A DNA stretch of 56,654 nucleotides from DAOUAT01 sp964551735 (GTDB lineage Bacteria > Chloroflexota > Anaerolineae > CG2-30-64-16). The stretch spans positions 1-56,654 of the forward strand of contig CAZKEF010000036.1 of assembly GCA_964551735.1 (NCBI GenBank), read 5' to 3'. The notes beneath the pieces are model-generated. The model was not told where the DNA came from. It ran no database searches and saw only the letters and a program-made list of their open reading frames with translations. Position 1 is the first letter of the stretch, and each line of letters opens with the position of its first letter. The translations under genes and the position numbers were made by a program. Below, one piece after another: positions 49,756 to 56,654 of this stretch.

Positions 49756-50856
49756 TCACCTTTCAGAAGGGGGATGATCCGCGGCCTGCTGCTGCGGCCA
49801 CGCGTCCAACAAGGCGGCAATTCGCCCGGCCGCATGCCCATCCCCGAAGATGTGGGGAGGCACTGCGGTCGGCCAGGGTCGGTGTGCGGCCGCAATCACC
49901 GTATCTGCGCCACCCCAGGCCAGCCGATTCCAACCTGCTACCACCGTCTCTGTCCACTCGGTCTCCGGACGCAGGGTGACGCACGGCACAGCAAAGAAGT
50001 ATGCCTCCTTCTGCACCCCGCCTGAGTCCGTCAGAATGAGCGCGGCTGCCTGTTCCAGCGCCAACATATCTAGGTAACCGACGGGGTCCACGCATTTCAG
50101 ATTACGGATTGCAGATTGCGGACCGCCCATCTCGGCCAGTCGGTTACGTGTGCGCGGATGGATTGGCATTATCACCGGCATTCCCAGCTCGCCGAACGCA
50201 GCGAGCACCTGCATCAGCCGACCGGGATCATCAGTGTTGTACGGCCGGTGGAGGGTCGCCAACGCGTAGGCTTTGGTCTTCAGTTCGAGCTTCGCCAGGA
50301 CCGCTGAACGATGCCGGGCGACTTCCCCGAATTGCAACGCTGCGTCATACATCACATCGCCCACCAGGTGCACGCCGCGCGTGACCCCTTCAACCCGCAG
50401 CAGATCGACCGCGGATTGCGTGGGACACAGGAGCAGGTCGGCGCAGTGATCGGTCAGGACGCGGTTGTGTTCCTCGGGCATGGTACGATTAAAGCTGCGC
50501 AGCCCGGCTTCGACATGCGCCGTCGAGATCCCCAGCTTGGTGGCCGCAAGCGCGCCGGCCAGGGTAGAGTTAGTATCGCCATAGACCAGGACCCAATCCG
50601 GACGCTCAACCAACAGCACCTCCTCAATGCGGATCAGCATCTGTCCCGTCTGCCAGCCATGGGTGCCCGATCCCACACCCAACTCGTAATCCGGCCGAGG
50701 AATAGCCAGTTCCTCGAAGAAGAGGGCCGACATCTCCCAATCATAGTGCTGTCCGGTATGCACCAGCACCTCAACATGACGCGGCCGTAGCGCCCTGCTA
50801 ACAGGCGCTGCTTTGATGAACTGCGGGCGTGCTCCAACGACGGTGACGACTTTCAT
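49756..50856 (-). CDS. wbpI: UDP-GlcNAc3NAcA 2-epimerase (WbpI/WecB family)
   Basis: 366 residues. The family start VVTVVGARPQFIKAAPVSRAL is followed by GVGSGTHGWQTGQMLIRIEE, DWVLVYGDTNSTLAGALAAT, VEAGLRSFNRTMPEEHNRV and LTDSGGVQKEAYFF, all typical of UDP-GlcNAc-type 2-epimerases. GTHG-x2-TG-x-ML is closer to WbpI than to classic WecB. Together with WbpB, WbpE and WbpD upstream it would complete synthesis of UDP-ManNAc3NAcA. A 7-bp repeat (50098-50125) encodes GPQSAIRNLK, an inserted segment. It begins in an ATGA overlap with wbpE. Confidence 0.88.
   Translation of the reverse strand: MKVVTVVGARPQFIKAAPVSRALRPRHVEVLVHTGQHYDWEMSALFFEELAIPRPDYELGVGSGTHGWQTGQMLIRIEEVLLVERPDWVLVYGDTNSTLAGALAATKLGISTAHVEAGLRSFNRTMPEEHNRVLTDHCADLLLCPTQSAVDLLRVEGVTRGVHLVGDVMYDAALQFGEVARHRSAVLAKLELKTKAYALATLHRPYNTDDPGRLMQVLAAFGELGMPVIMPIHPRTRNRLAEMGGPQSAIRNLKCVDPVGYLDMLALEQAAALILTDSGGVQKEAYFFAVPCVTLRPETEWTETVVAGWNRLAWGGADTVIAAAHRPWPTAVPPHIFGDGHAAGRIAALLDAWPQQQAADHPPSER
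50098..50125. repeat. 7-bp tandem repeat, CRGATTG type, inside wbpI
   Basis: Four consecutive units around CAGATTG/CGGATTG. It shares the CGGATTG unit with the repeat at 20586-20620. Confidence 0.75.
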
Positions 50857-51980
50857 AGAGCCTTGTACGCCTCAGCGATCGCACTTACCACCGCCGCCTG
50901 CATCTCCTCGGTCAACTCCGGGTAGATGGGCAGCGCCAACGTCTCGGCCGCTGCGCGCTCGCTGGCAGGGAGGCTGCCCGATCGGTAGCCAAGGCGCGCG
51001 AAGCATTCCTGCAGGTGCAGCGGTACAGGGTAGTAGATTTCATGGCCGATTTTGCGCTCTTTGAGCGCCGCGATGACTGCTGCGCGTCGCGTGGTGCGAA
51101 TCACGAATTGATTGTAAATGTGTCGGCGTTCGGGTTCCTCCGTCGGCAGGACGATGTCGGCGATGCCCGCTTGCGCGAAGAGCTGGCGGTAGCGATCGGC
51201 GTTGCGTTGCCTGTCAACGGTCCAGCCGTCCAGGTATGGGAGCTTGACGCGCAGGATCGCGGCCTGGAGCGCGTCGAGCCGGAAATTGCCGCCCACCAGC
51301 TTATGATAATACTTCGGCTCCGCGCCGTGGTTACGCAGTAACCGCGCCCGCTGGGCCAGGTCGGGATCGTTAGCGGTAATCATCCCGCCGTCGCCGAACG
51401 CGCCCAGATTTTTCGATGGGAAGAAGCTGAAGCAGCCGAAGTGGCCGATGCTGCCCGCGCGCCGCCCCTTGTACTCCGAGCCGATAGCCTGCGCAGCGTC
51501 TTCGATCACGAACAGGTTATGCCGTGTTGCGATCTCCATGATCGGATCCATATCGGCCATCTGGCCGTACAGATGCACGGGGATGATCGCTCGCGTCCAC
51601 GGCGTGATGGCCGCCTCGATCTGCGTCGGATCGATGTTGCACGTGGCAGGATTGATATCCACGAAGACCGGCCGGCCGCCCAGCCGGTGGACCGCGCCCG
51701 CGGTCGCAAAAAAACTATAGGCGGTTGTGATGACTTCGTCGCCCGGCCGGAGATCGATCGCCATCAGCGCCACCAGCAGCGCATCGGTGCCCGAAGTGAC
51801 GCCGATGCCGAACCGGGCTTGCGCGTACGCGGCGATCTCCTGCTCCAGCGCTTCGACCTCCGGGCCGCCGATAAAGTGCTGCGCATCGGCCACACGGTCT
51901 ATAGCTGCGCGGATTTCGTCCCGGATCGGGGCGTACTGGGCCTTTAGATCCAATAAAGGGATCGGATGCGTGTATGACAT
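50853..51980 (-). CDS. wbpE: DegT/DnrJ/EryC1 aminotransferase, WbpE-like
   Basis: About 375 residues from ATG 51980; the in-frame start at 51998 adds a non-conserved RRRLA. PLP-enzyme landmarks: GTDALLVALMAIDLRPGDEV, VIEDAAQAIGSEYKGRRAG, and the PLP-lysine segment SFFPSKNLGAFGDGG. HIYNQFVIRT and the late PLHLQECFARLG complete the family. WbpE transaminates the 3-keto sugar made by WbpB, using glutamate. It lies directly upstream of wbpI with an ATGA overlap and 38 bp after wbpD. Confidence 0.9.
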   Translation of the reverse strand: MSYTHPIPLLDLKAQYAPIRDEIRAAIDRVADAQHFIGGPEVEALEQEIAAYAQARFGIGVTSGTDALLVALMAIDLRPGDEVITTAYSFFATAGAVHRLGGRPVFVDINPATCNIDPTQIEAAITPWTRAIIPVHLYGQMADMDPIMEIATRHNLFVIEDAAQAIGSEYKGRRAGSIGHFGCFSFFPSKNLGAFGDGGMITANDPDLAQRARLLRNHGAEPKYYHKLVGGNFRLDALQAAILRVKLPYLDGWTVDRQRNADRYRQLFAQAGIADIVLPTEEPERRHIYNQFVIRTTRRAAVIAALKERKIGHEIYYPVPLHLQECFARLGYRSGSLPASERAAAETLALPIYPELTEEMQAAVVSAIAEAYKAL

Positions 51981-52018
51981 TGCGAGACGCCTTCTCAAAA
52001 ATTAGCCGGTCAGCTTCT

Positions 52019-52630
52019 TCAGCGTGCCAGCGGCTTGTCTTCCGGCCAGTCCAGACAGCGCACGATGCCCGGCTCAACTTCCCAATAGCGCCAACCGCTT
52101 TCCGGGCAGAGCATGATGCCCGACCCATCCGGCGGGGGCAGGCGCTGGCCGTGGCGACTGACCCAACCGTGGCGGCGGGCCGGCACGCCGAGCATGAGCG
52201 CGTAATCCGGCACGTCGCGCGTGACGACCGCGCCGGCCCCGATGAACGCGTAGCGCCCAATAGTCACGCCGCACACGATGGTGGCGTTTGCGCCGATGGT
52301 CGCGCCCTGTCGCACGCGGGTGCGCTCATACAGATGCTGCCGCACGATCTGCGAGCGAGGTGTCGAGACGTTAGTGAACACGCACGACGGCCCGCAAAAG
52401 ACATCGTCTTCCAGGATCACACCGGCATAGACCGAAACGTTATTCTGGATCTTGACGTTGTTCCCGATCATGGCGTCACTTGCGACAAAAACGTTTTGGC
52501 CCAGGTTACACCGCTCGCCGATGCGCGCGCCGGCCATGATGTGGCAGAAATGCCAGATGCGTGTCCCTGCGCCGATCTCGCATGGTTCATCCACGCAGGC
52601 GGTCGGATGTGCGAAATAGTCTCCGGCCAT
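52019..52630 (-). CDS. wbpD: UDP-GlcNAc3NA N-acetyltransferase, WbpD-like
   Basis: 203 residues. Left-handed beta-helix acyltransferase: TACVDEPCEIGAGTRIWHFC, HIMAGARIGERCNLGQNVFV, SVYAGVILEDDVFCGPSCVF (with TNVSTPRS), and later IVCGVTIGRYAFIGAGAVVT. This matches WbpD/WlbB, which acetylates the 3-amino group with acetyl-CoA. The C-terminal tail (about residues 160-203) holds GSGIMLCPESGWRYWEVE and is longer than in some homologues. It lies 3 bp after wbpB. Confidence 0.9.
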   Translation of the reverse strand: MAGDYFAHPTACVDEPCEIGAGTRIWHFCHIMAGARIGERCNLGQNVFVASDAMIGNNVKIQNNVSVYAGVILEDDVFCGPSCVFTNVSTPRSQIVRQHLYERTRVRQGATIGANATIVCGVTIGRYAFIGAGAVVTRDVPDYALMLGVPARRHGWVSRHGQRLPPPDGSGIMLCPESGWRYWEVEPGIVRCLDWPEDKPLAR

Positions 52631-52633
52631 GGC

Positions 52634-53581
52634 TCATTGCCTCAAGAAGGGATGGGTCATATCATCGTGCGGCGCAATCGGAGCCGTGCGGATCCTGTGA
52701 ACCAGGCTGATCGAAGGCCGGGCGTCGTCGATCCCGAATCCCTGGCCGACCAGGGTCTGCTCATAGACCCGCGTGTGCAGATCGGTAAACCCCTCGGTGA
52801 ATTCCAGTTCCTGCCCGTCAATCGTGATCGAACGATAGGTGCTCCGCTTGCCGGGCTCAGCCGCAAAAGGCAGATCGTTATGATCCACCGAGAGGAACCA
52901 CTTCACCCGGGCGCGTTCCAACTCCAGGAAGCCCGCAATCCGCTGCGGATCGGCATGGTATACGCGGCTTTCGCCGGCCGGACCGAACAGCCAGAGAAGT
53001 AGATCGAAGAAGTGGATGCCGATATTGGTGGCGATCCCGCCCGATTTCTCGGCTGAACCTTTCCACGAAACGTGATACCAGCCGCCGCGCGCGGTCACGT
53101 AAGTGAGCTGCACGTCATGCTGCTGGCTTGGTGGTTCTGCGTGCAGCTTTTGGCGCAACTCCAACAGCTTGGGATGCACCCGCAGTTGGAGGATGGTGTT
53201 GATGCGCCGGCCGGTCTCGTTCTCCAACTCCTGGAGCGCGTCGAGGTTCCACGGGTTGATCACTAACGGCTTCTCACAAATGACATCAGCGCCCACACGC
53301 AGCGCCAGGCGACAGTGCGCGTCATGCAGATAGTTGGGGGAGCAGATACTGATGCAGTGGATCCGGTTCTCCTCCGGCCCGCGCCGCAGCTTTTCGAGAT
53401 GCCGATCAAACCGTTCGATCTCGGTGAAGAAGGCGACGTCGAACGCGTAGGTATCCAGAATGCCAACCGAGTCCTTGGGATCTACGGCCGCCACCAGGCG
53501 GTTGCCCGTGTCCCTGATCGCTCTCAGGTGGCGCGGGGCGATATATCCACCTGCGCCGATAAGCGCGAAGTTTCGACTCAT
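52634..53581 (-). CDS. wbpB: UDP-GlcNAcA 3-dehydrogenase, WbpB-like (Gfo/Idh/MocA)
   Basis: About 315 residues from ATG 53581; the upstream open frame is non-conserved. NFALIGAGGYIAPRHLRAIR forms the Rossmann start. CEKPLVINPWNLDALQELE and ETGRRINTILQLRVHPKLLE are strongly diagnostic for WbpB/WlbA. GGIATNIGIHFFDLLLWLFG supplies the catalytic Asp/His region. It oxidises UDP-GlcNAcA at C3, recycling NAD through 2-oxoglutarate. WbpA, the UDP-GlcNAc 6-dehydrogenase that would supply the substrate, is not in this window. First gene of the wbp block. Confidence 0.93.
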   Translation of the reverse strand: MSRNFALIGAGGYIAPRHLRAIRDTGNRLVAAVDPKDSVGILDTYAFDVAFFTEIERFDRHLEKLRRGPEENRIHCISICSPNYLHDAHCRLALRVGADVICEKPLVINPWNLDALQELENETGRRINTILQLRVHPKLLELRQKLHAEPPSQQHDVQLTYVTARGGWYHVSWKGSAEKSGGIATNIGIHFFDLLLWLFGPAGESRVYHADPQRIAGFLELERARVKWFLSVDHNDLPFAAEPGKRSTYRSITIDGQELEFTEGFTDLHTRVYEQTLVGQGFGIDDARPSISLVHRIRTAPIAPHDDMTHPFLRQ

Positions 53582-53624
53582 GCCACTCTCCTGACACTGA
53601 CGAGGCGCACCCTTTTCGTGCGCA

Positions 53625-54260
53625 TCAGAGCGCTTCCCCGAGCGCGGATTCCGCCAACGCCCGCAACCGAGCCGCCACCATCTCGATCGCGACTTCGTTA
53701 TGTCCACCTTCAGGGATAATCACGTCGGCGTAGCGTTTGCTGGGCTCGACAAACTCCAGGTGCATCGGCCGCACGGTGTTCAGATACTGGTTGATCACTG
53801 ACATGGGCGCGCGACCGCGCTCTTCAATATCACGCTGGAGTCGCCGGATAAACCGCAGATCGGCATCGGTATCAATATAGATCTTCATATCCATCAGATC
53901 GCGCAACGCCTTGTCCGCAAAGATCAGGATCCCTTCGACCATGATCACAGGCTGCGGGTCCACATGCCGCGTCTCAGCACGGCGGCTGTGTGTCACGAAA
54001 TCGTAGGTCGGGATCTCCACAGGTTGGCCGCCTTGAAGTTGCCGTAGATGGGCGATCAGTAGGCCATTGTCCAGTGAATCCGGATGATCAAAGTTGAGGC
54101 GGGCACGTTCCGCAGGTGGCAAATGGCTGGCATCCCGGTAATATGCGTCGTGCGGCAGATATGCCACACGATCGAACCCCACGCGCTCCAGGATTTTCAA
54201 CGCCACGGTGGTTTTGCCTGAGCCGGTGCCACCGGCGACGCCAATGGTAATCGGTTTCAT
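53625..54260 (-). CDS. udk: Uridine kinase
   Basis: About 211 residues from ATG 54260, with GAGGTG before it; a GTG at 54266 is possible but less likely. P-loop GVAGGTGSGKTTVALKI, then YLPHDAYYRDASHLPP (the uridine-kinase YYKD-type motif) and NFDHPDSLDNGLLIAHLRQL, PTYDFVTHSR and VEGILIFADKALRDLMDMKI. It phosphorylates uridine or cytidine to the monophosphate. It lies 43 bp upstream of wbpB and 7 bp downstream of the membrane-protein gene, so it may be co-transcribed with either block. Confidence 0.95.
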   Translation of the reverse strand: MKPITIGVAGGTGSGKTTVALKILERVGFDRVAYLPHDAYYRDASHLPPAERARLNFDHPDSLDNGLLIAHLRQLQGGQPVEIPTYDFVTHSRRAETRHVDPQPVIMVEGILIFADKALRDLMDMKIYIDTDADLRFIRRLQRDIEERGRAPMSVINQYLNTVRPMHLEFVEPSKRYADVIIPEGGHNEVAIEMVAARLRALAESALGEAL

Positions 54261-54267
54261 GGGCACC

Positions 54268-55143
54268 TCATAGCAGCCAGGAGGTGGTCTGCAACGCCGC
54301 CAGAATCGCCGCAGCGCAGGTCAGCCCTGCCAGCACGGTCGCCAACCAGGCTGGCGAGCGCATAGGCCGCCAACTCGATGTGATATGCAGGTAACTTGCA
54401 CCCAGCAGCCAAGCCACGATTTGCCATAATGCAGCGGCTGCAATGTACCACGGTGCTACTCGCGCGGCAAGCTGCCAGGCCATGCCAACCAATAGCGCTG
54501 CGGTCAACCACGTAAAGCTGATCAATGCGGCCACGCGACCGGGATCATCAGCCGGCCGGCCATGCGCCTGACGTCTGCGCAGCACCCGGATGGCCCAGGG
54601 CAGCGAGGCGGCCAGGACAACCAACCAACCGCCCAGGCCGGCCGCGGCCAGCAGGCTATGCAGACCGAACAGCGGCGCACGCGCCGCCCAGGTGGGCGTC
54701 GACGCCGGTGTGCGCCAGGCCCACAACATCGCTGCCGCCAGCAACGCGGTCACACCGAAGAGAGTCAGGCCGGTAACGATGTCACGGCCGGCAGGAGTGC
54801 GTTGACGAGCAATCAATGCAGAGATGGTCACTGGCTGTTCAGGACTGAGGACTTGAGGCAGTCCTTTACCCCTATCACCGGCTCCGTTGAAACGGATGCG
54901 CGCCCAGAACAAGACCACCAATGCGCCGGCAGCCAGCAGGGCCAGCGCGTCGGCGGGAAGATGACCGGGCCATGCACTGGCAACCCACGCGCGCCAACCG
55001 ATCCCTACCAACACACCTGCCAGCCCTGAGGCGGTAGCGATCAAACTGCCAATGTGACCGCGGCGGCCGCCGATCAACGCCACGATGGCGCCTGCGCCCG
55101 TAAGCGCTGCGGCAGCCAGCCAGGGGATGAGCTCAATCGGCAT
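54268..55143 (-). CDS. Multi-pass membrane protein next to a ResB-like gene
   Basis: About 291 residues from ATG 55143, overlapping the end of the ResB-like gene by 11 bp; the longer open frame is a shadow. About eight hydrophobic segments are visible (for example LIPWLAAAALTGAGAIVALI, ALALLAAGALVVLFWARI, LFGVTALLAAAMLWAW). The neighbour suggests a ResC/CcsA-type cytochrome c biogenesis role, but the heme-handling WWD motif (WGxxWxWD) is absent. It may be a degenerate or divergent ResC, or an unrelated membrane protein. Family not recognised with confidence. Confidence 0.55.
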   Translation of the reverse strand: MPIELIPWLAAAALTGAGAIVALIGGRRGHIGSLIATASGLAGVLVGIGWRAWVASAWPGHLPADALALLAAGALVVLFWARIRFNGAGDRGKGLPQVLSPEQPVTISALIARQRTPAGRDIVTGLTLFGVTALLAAAMLWAWRTPASTPTWAARAPLFGLHSLLAAAGLGGWLVVLAASLPWAIRVLRRRQAHGRPADDPGRVAALISFTWLTAALLVGMAWQLAARVAPWYIAAAALWQIVAWLLGASYLHITSSWRPMRSPAWLATVLAGLTCAAAILAALQTTSWLL

Positions 55144-56521
55144 TGGGCGCCTCCGGTGAGCTGTCTCCTGCGCAGACAGCAAGCAGATGCTCGGCCCGAT
55201 TGCGCGCATTCGCGCACGCGGCGACACGTGCTGCGATCCCCACCACATCCCGATCCGCGGCCAGGTCCAGCCAGGCGCGTTCCGACCCCCAACCGATGCG
55301 CCAAGCCACGCCCCCCAACAGCATAGTAGCGCCGACCAGGAGCAACCACAGTCCTGGCAAGTAAGAAGCCACCAACACGACGTAGCTTTCCCGGCGCAAC
55401 GTAATCGTGGTGTCCTCGACGGTGATGGTCGCCTCAGTCTCAACGAAATCGCCGGCCACGGGCGCAGGATCCGTGCCACGGAAGGCTTCCACCAGGATCA
55501 CCGGCTGAGTGATGCCTTGATCGGGCAGCGCTGGATACGCGACCGCACGGAGGGCAAGGTTACGCGCCGGGAGCGCGACGGCCTGCTCGCCCTCGGTTTG
55601 TCGGAACAGCACGTGAAGGGTTTCACTGATTGAGCCGCCTGCCACGAGCTCCTGCAACAGCAAGGCATTCCCTGAGGCATCGGTGGCCGTGACCGCCAGG
55701 GCTAACCCGGTAGCTTCCTGTGCCACCCACAGGTCGCCCAAACGCGCGGGCCGGGCAAATCCTATCCATTGGGTGCGCGAGCTTCGGCCGCTAACCAGCT
55801 CGATGAGGGTTTGCGGAGCGGCAACAGTGCCGCCGATTTCCCGTAGCGTGACACGGTTCTCAGAACGCTCGTTCAGGGCTGCGTTGCTCCCGGGCGCCAG
55901 GGCGAGATCCGGACTGCGCCAGCCCAGCATGCCATCAACGAGCAAGCCGGTCAACGCCAGAAGGGCGCCAGCCAAGGCAAGCACTGAGGCCCATGCGCTG
56001 GCCCGGCGTCGCTCCGCATAAACCTGCGCGCGAGCCGTATCGTTTTCGACCAAAACGACAGGATAGCGGGCACGCAGCCTCTCGGCCGTGTGCGCCAGCG
56101 CGTCGCTCAGCGGGCCGGGCGTGCGTGATTCAGCGACGGGCAATCCCATAGGAGGAGAGGCGATCTGGGGAGCACGCAACGTGCTGCGGGCAACGCGCAG
56201 CTGATCTGCCAACCGCAGCGCCAGATGGAAGCCAAGCGCAGCCAGCAGCACCCGCAGCCAGACGCTGCTCAAAATCGTGAACGCGCCGGCTGCTTCCAGG
56301 AATGTGCCGATCTCGCGGTAGCTGGCTGCTGTGGCCGCCAACCAACTCTCGGCTGCGCCGGCAGTCATCCCAACAGGTTGCTGAGGGATGATCGCAGCCA
56401 GGGCGAGGGTCCCGGCCAAGAGTGCCGCCAACGCCACGAAGGTCAAAGGCGCGCTGACGACATGCCAAATCCTATCGAGGGCGTGGGTAAGCAACCGGTT
56501 GCGCTGCGGATTCGGTGTCAT
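55133..56521 (-). CDS. ResB-like membrane protein
   Basis: About 462 residues from ATG 56521. Topology fits ResB/Ccs1: membrane segments near residues 20-50 and 80-110, one near 190-215 (SAWASVLALAGALLALTGLL), then a long extracytoplasmic domain (about 220-395) and a final helix near 400-425 (VVLVASYLPGLWLLLVGATM). ResB helps deliver and attach heme to cytochrome c. The assignment rests on topology and hydrophobic pattern, not on strong motifs. The next gene overlaps it and would be ResC, but lacks the WWD motif. No CxxCH cytochrome gene is nearby. Confidence 0.58.
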   Translation of the reverse strand: MTPNPQRNRLLTHALDRIWHVVSAPLTFVALAALLAGTLALAAIIPQQPVGMTAGAAESWLAATAASYREIGTFLEAAGAFTILSSVWLRVLLAALGFHLALRLADQLRVARSTLRAPQIASPPMGLPVAESRTPGPLSDALAHTAERLRARYPVVLVENDTARAQVYAERRRASAWASVLALAGALLALTGLLVDGMLGWRSPDLALAPGSNAALNERSENRVTLREIGGTVAAPQTLIELVSGRSSRTQWIGFARPARLGDLWVAQEATGLALAVTATDASGNALLLQELVAGGSISETLHVLFRQTEGEQAVALPARNLALRAVAYPALPDQGITQPVILVEAFRGTDPAPVAGDFVETEATITVEDTTITLRRESYVVLVASYLPGLWLLLVGATMLLGGVAWRIGWGSERAWLDLAADRDVVGIAARVAACANARNRAEHLLAVCAGDSSPEAPNAD

Positions 56522-56534
56522 GATTGGGCGCAGA

Positions 56535-56571
56535 CAAAAGATAGGCCCCAACCGCTGGGCGGATCGGGGCC
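56535..56571 (-). terminator. Terminator after the tRNA gene
   Basis: On the minus strand GGCCCC (56571-56566) pairs with GGGGCC (56549-56544), with additional CCGC/GCGG pairing inside, then TATCTTTTG. It lies about 30 bp downstream of the tRNA 3' end and also sits just upstream of the ResB-like start. Confidence 0.65.
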
Positions 56572-56599
56572 ATGCGAGGGCGGCCTGTTCGCCGTCCGT

Positions 56600-56654
56600 T
56601 GGAGCCACCCGACGGAATTGAACCGTCAACCTAGCGCTTACGAAGCGCTTGCTC
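56600..56654 (-). tRNA. tRNA-Thr (anticodon CGU), 5' part outside the window
   Basis: Reading the minus strand from the edge: the D-arm end, anticodon stem AGCGC / GCGCT with loop TTCGTAA (anticodon CGT at loop positions 3-5), a short variable loop, T-arm GACGG-TTCAATT-CCGTC, acceptor strand GGGTGGC, discriminator T and an encoded CCA. The 5' acceptor and D-arm are cut off by the window end. Confidence 0.92.

Noticed and set aside
53582..53707. N-terminal extension of the WbpB-like frame
   Set aside because: The 42 extra residues overlap udk and are unlike the family; the ATG at 53581 starts at the Rossmann motif.

Overview
The window is a bacterial chromosome segment, GC-rich outside one island. 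It most resembles a member of Chloroflexota: a DUF951 protein, a lipoprotein-type YidC, tandem RpiR regulators, many GT4 glycosyltransferases and compact rpmH-rnpA-yidD-yidC-jag and parAB blocks. This assignment is inference; no rRNA is present. The segment includes the replication-origin neighbourhood: dnaA (16988-18397) is followed by four perfect TGTGGATAA DnaA boxes and an AT-rich stretch (18484-18639).

Layout, left to right. 1-1930: 3' end of a molybdenum-cofactor-sulfurase-like enzyme and a GntR regulator with a periplasmic-binding-like sensor. 2017-2811: SPFH membrane protein. 3072-7600: a forward glycan operon (two GT4, one GT9, one methyltransferase) with its own promoter and a terminator-like leader, then a reverse lipoprotein deacetylase. 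8996-10838: two tandem RpiR regulators. 10844-16504: membrane glycosyltransferase, Crp/Fnr regulator, 7Fe-type ferredoxin behind a palindromic operator, Nudix hydrolase, glutamine synthetase, and an anchored DUF4097-like protein. 16505-18667: dnaA, with a candidate leader RNA upstream and oriC downstream. 18668-20630: Wzz-like protein and a GT4. 20712-26218: a reverse-strand, lower-GC defence island (UPF0175 antitoxin, DUF3368 PIN toxin, RadC, a single-chain restriction-methylase-specificity protein, and an unrecognised Nudix-like protein). 26473-32767: zinc-ribbon protein, Gfo/Idh/MocA oxidoreductase, a double Lrp/AsnC-type sensor, PhoU, a coiled-coil protein and SelB. 32826-38441: parB, parA, a PfkB kinase, jag, yidC, yidD, rnpA and rpmH. 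38443-41330: RNase D, DUF951 and an MFS protein. 41311-53581: a large reverse-strand surface-polysaccharide operon with WbpB, WbpD, WbpE and WbpI for UDP-ManNAc3NAcA, a hexapeptide acyltransferase, a Wzx flippase, four glycosyltransferases, a deacetylase and an embedded VapBC module. 53625-56654: uridine kinase, two membrane proteins of the ResB/cytochrome-biogenesis type, and a truncated tRNA-Thr(CGU).

The most unusual signal is a set of short degenerate tandem repeats with a strict 7-bp period (nine sites) plus one perfect 8-bp repeat (four units). They lie inside glycosyltransferase genes, inside the WbpI epimerase, across the parA stop codon and parA-parB spacer, and in a 5' leader. They are confined to the high-GC native parts and absent from the defence island. 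The perfect octamer repeat lies near the start of a glycosyltransferase gene, where unit gain or loss would shift the frame, so phase variation is possible. Other points of interest are promoter-hairpin-T-run leaders before dnaA, rpmH and the first glycosyltransferase; the RadC/restriction-methylase gene overlap; the VapC/glycosyltransferase coupling; and an almost complete Wbp pathway.
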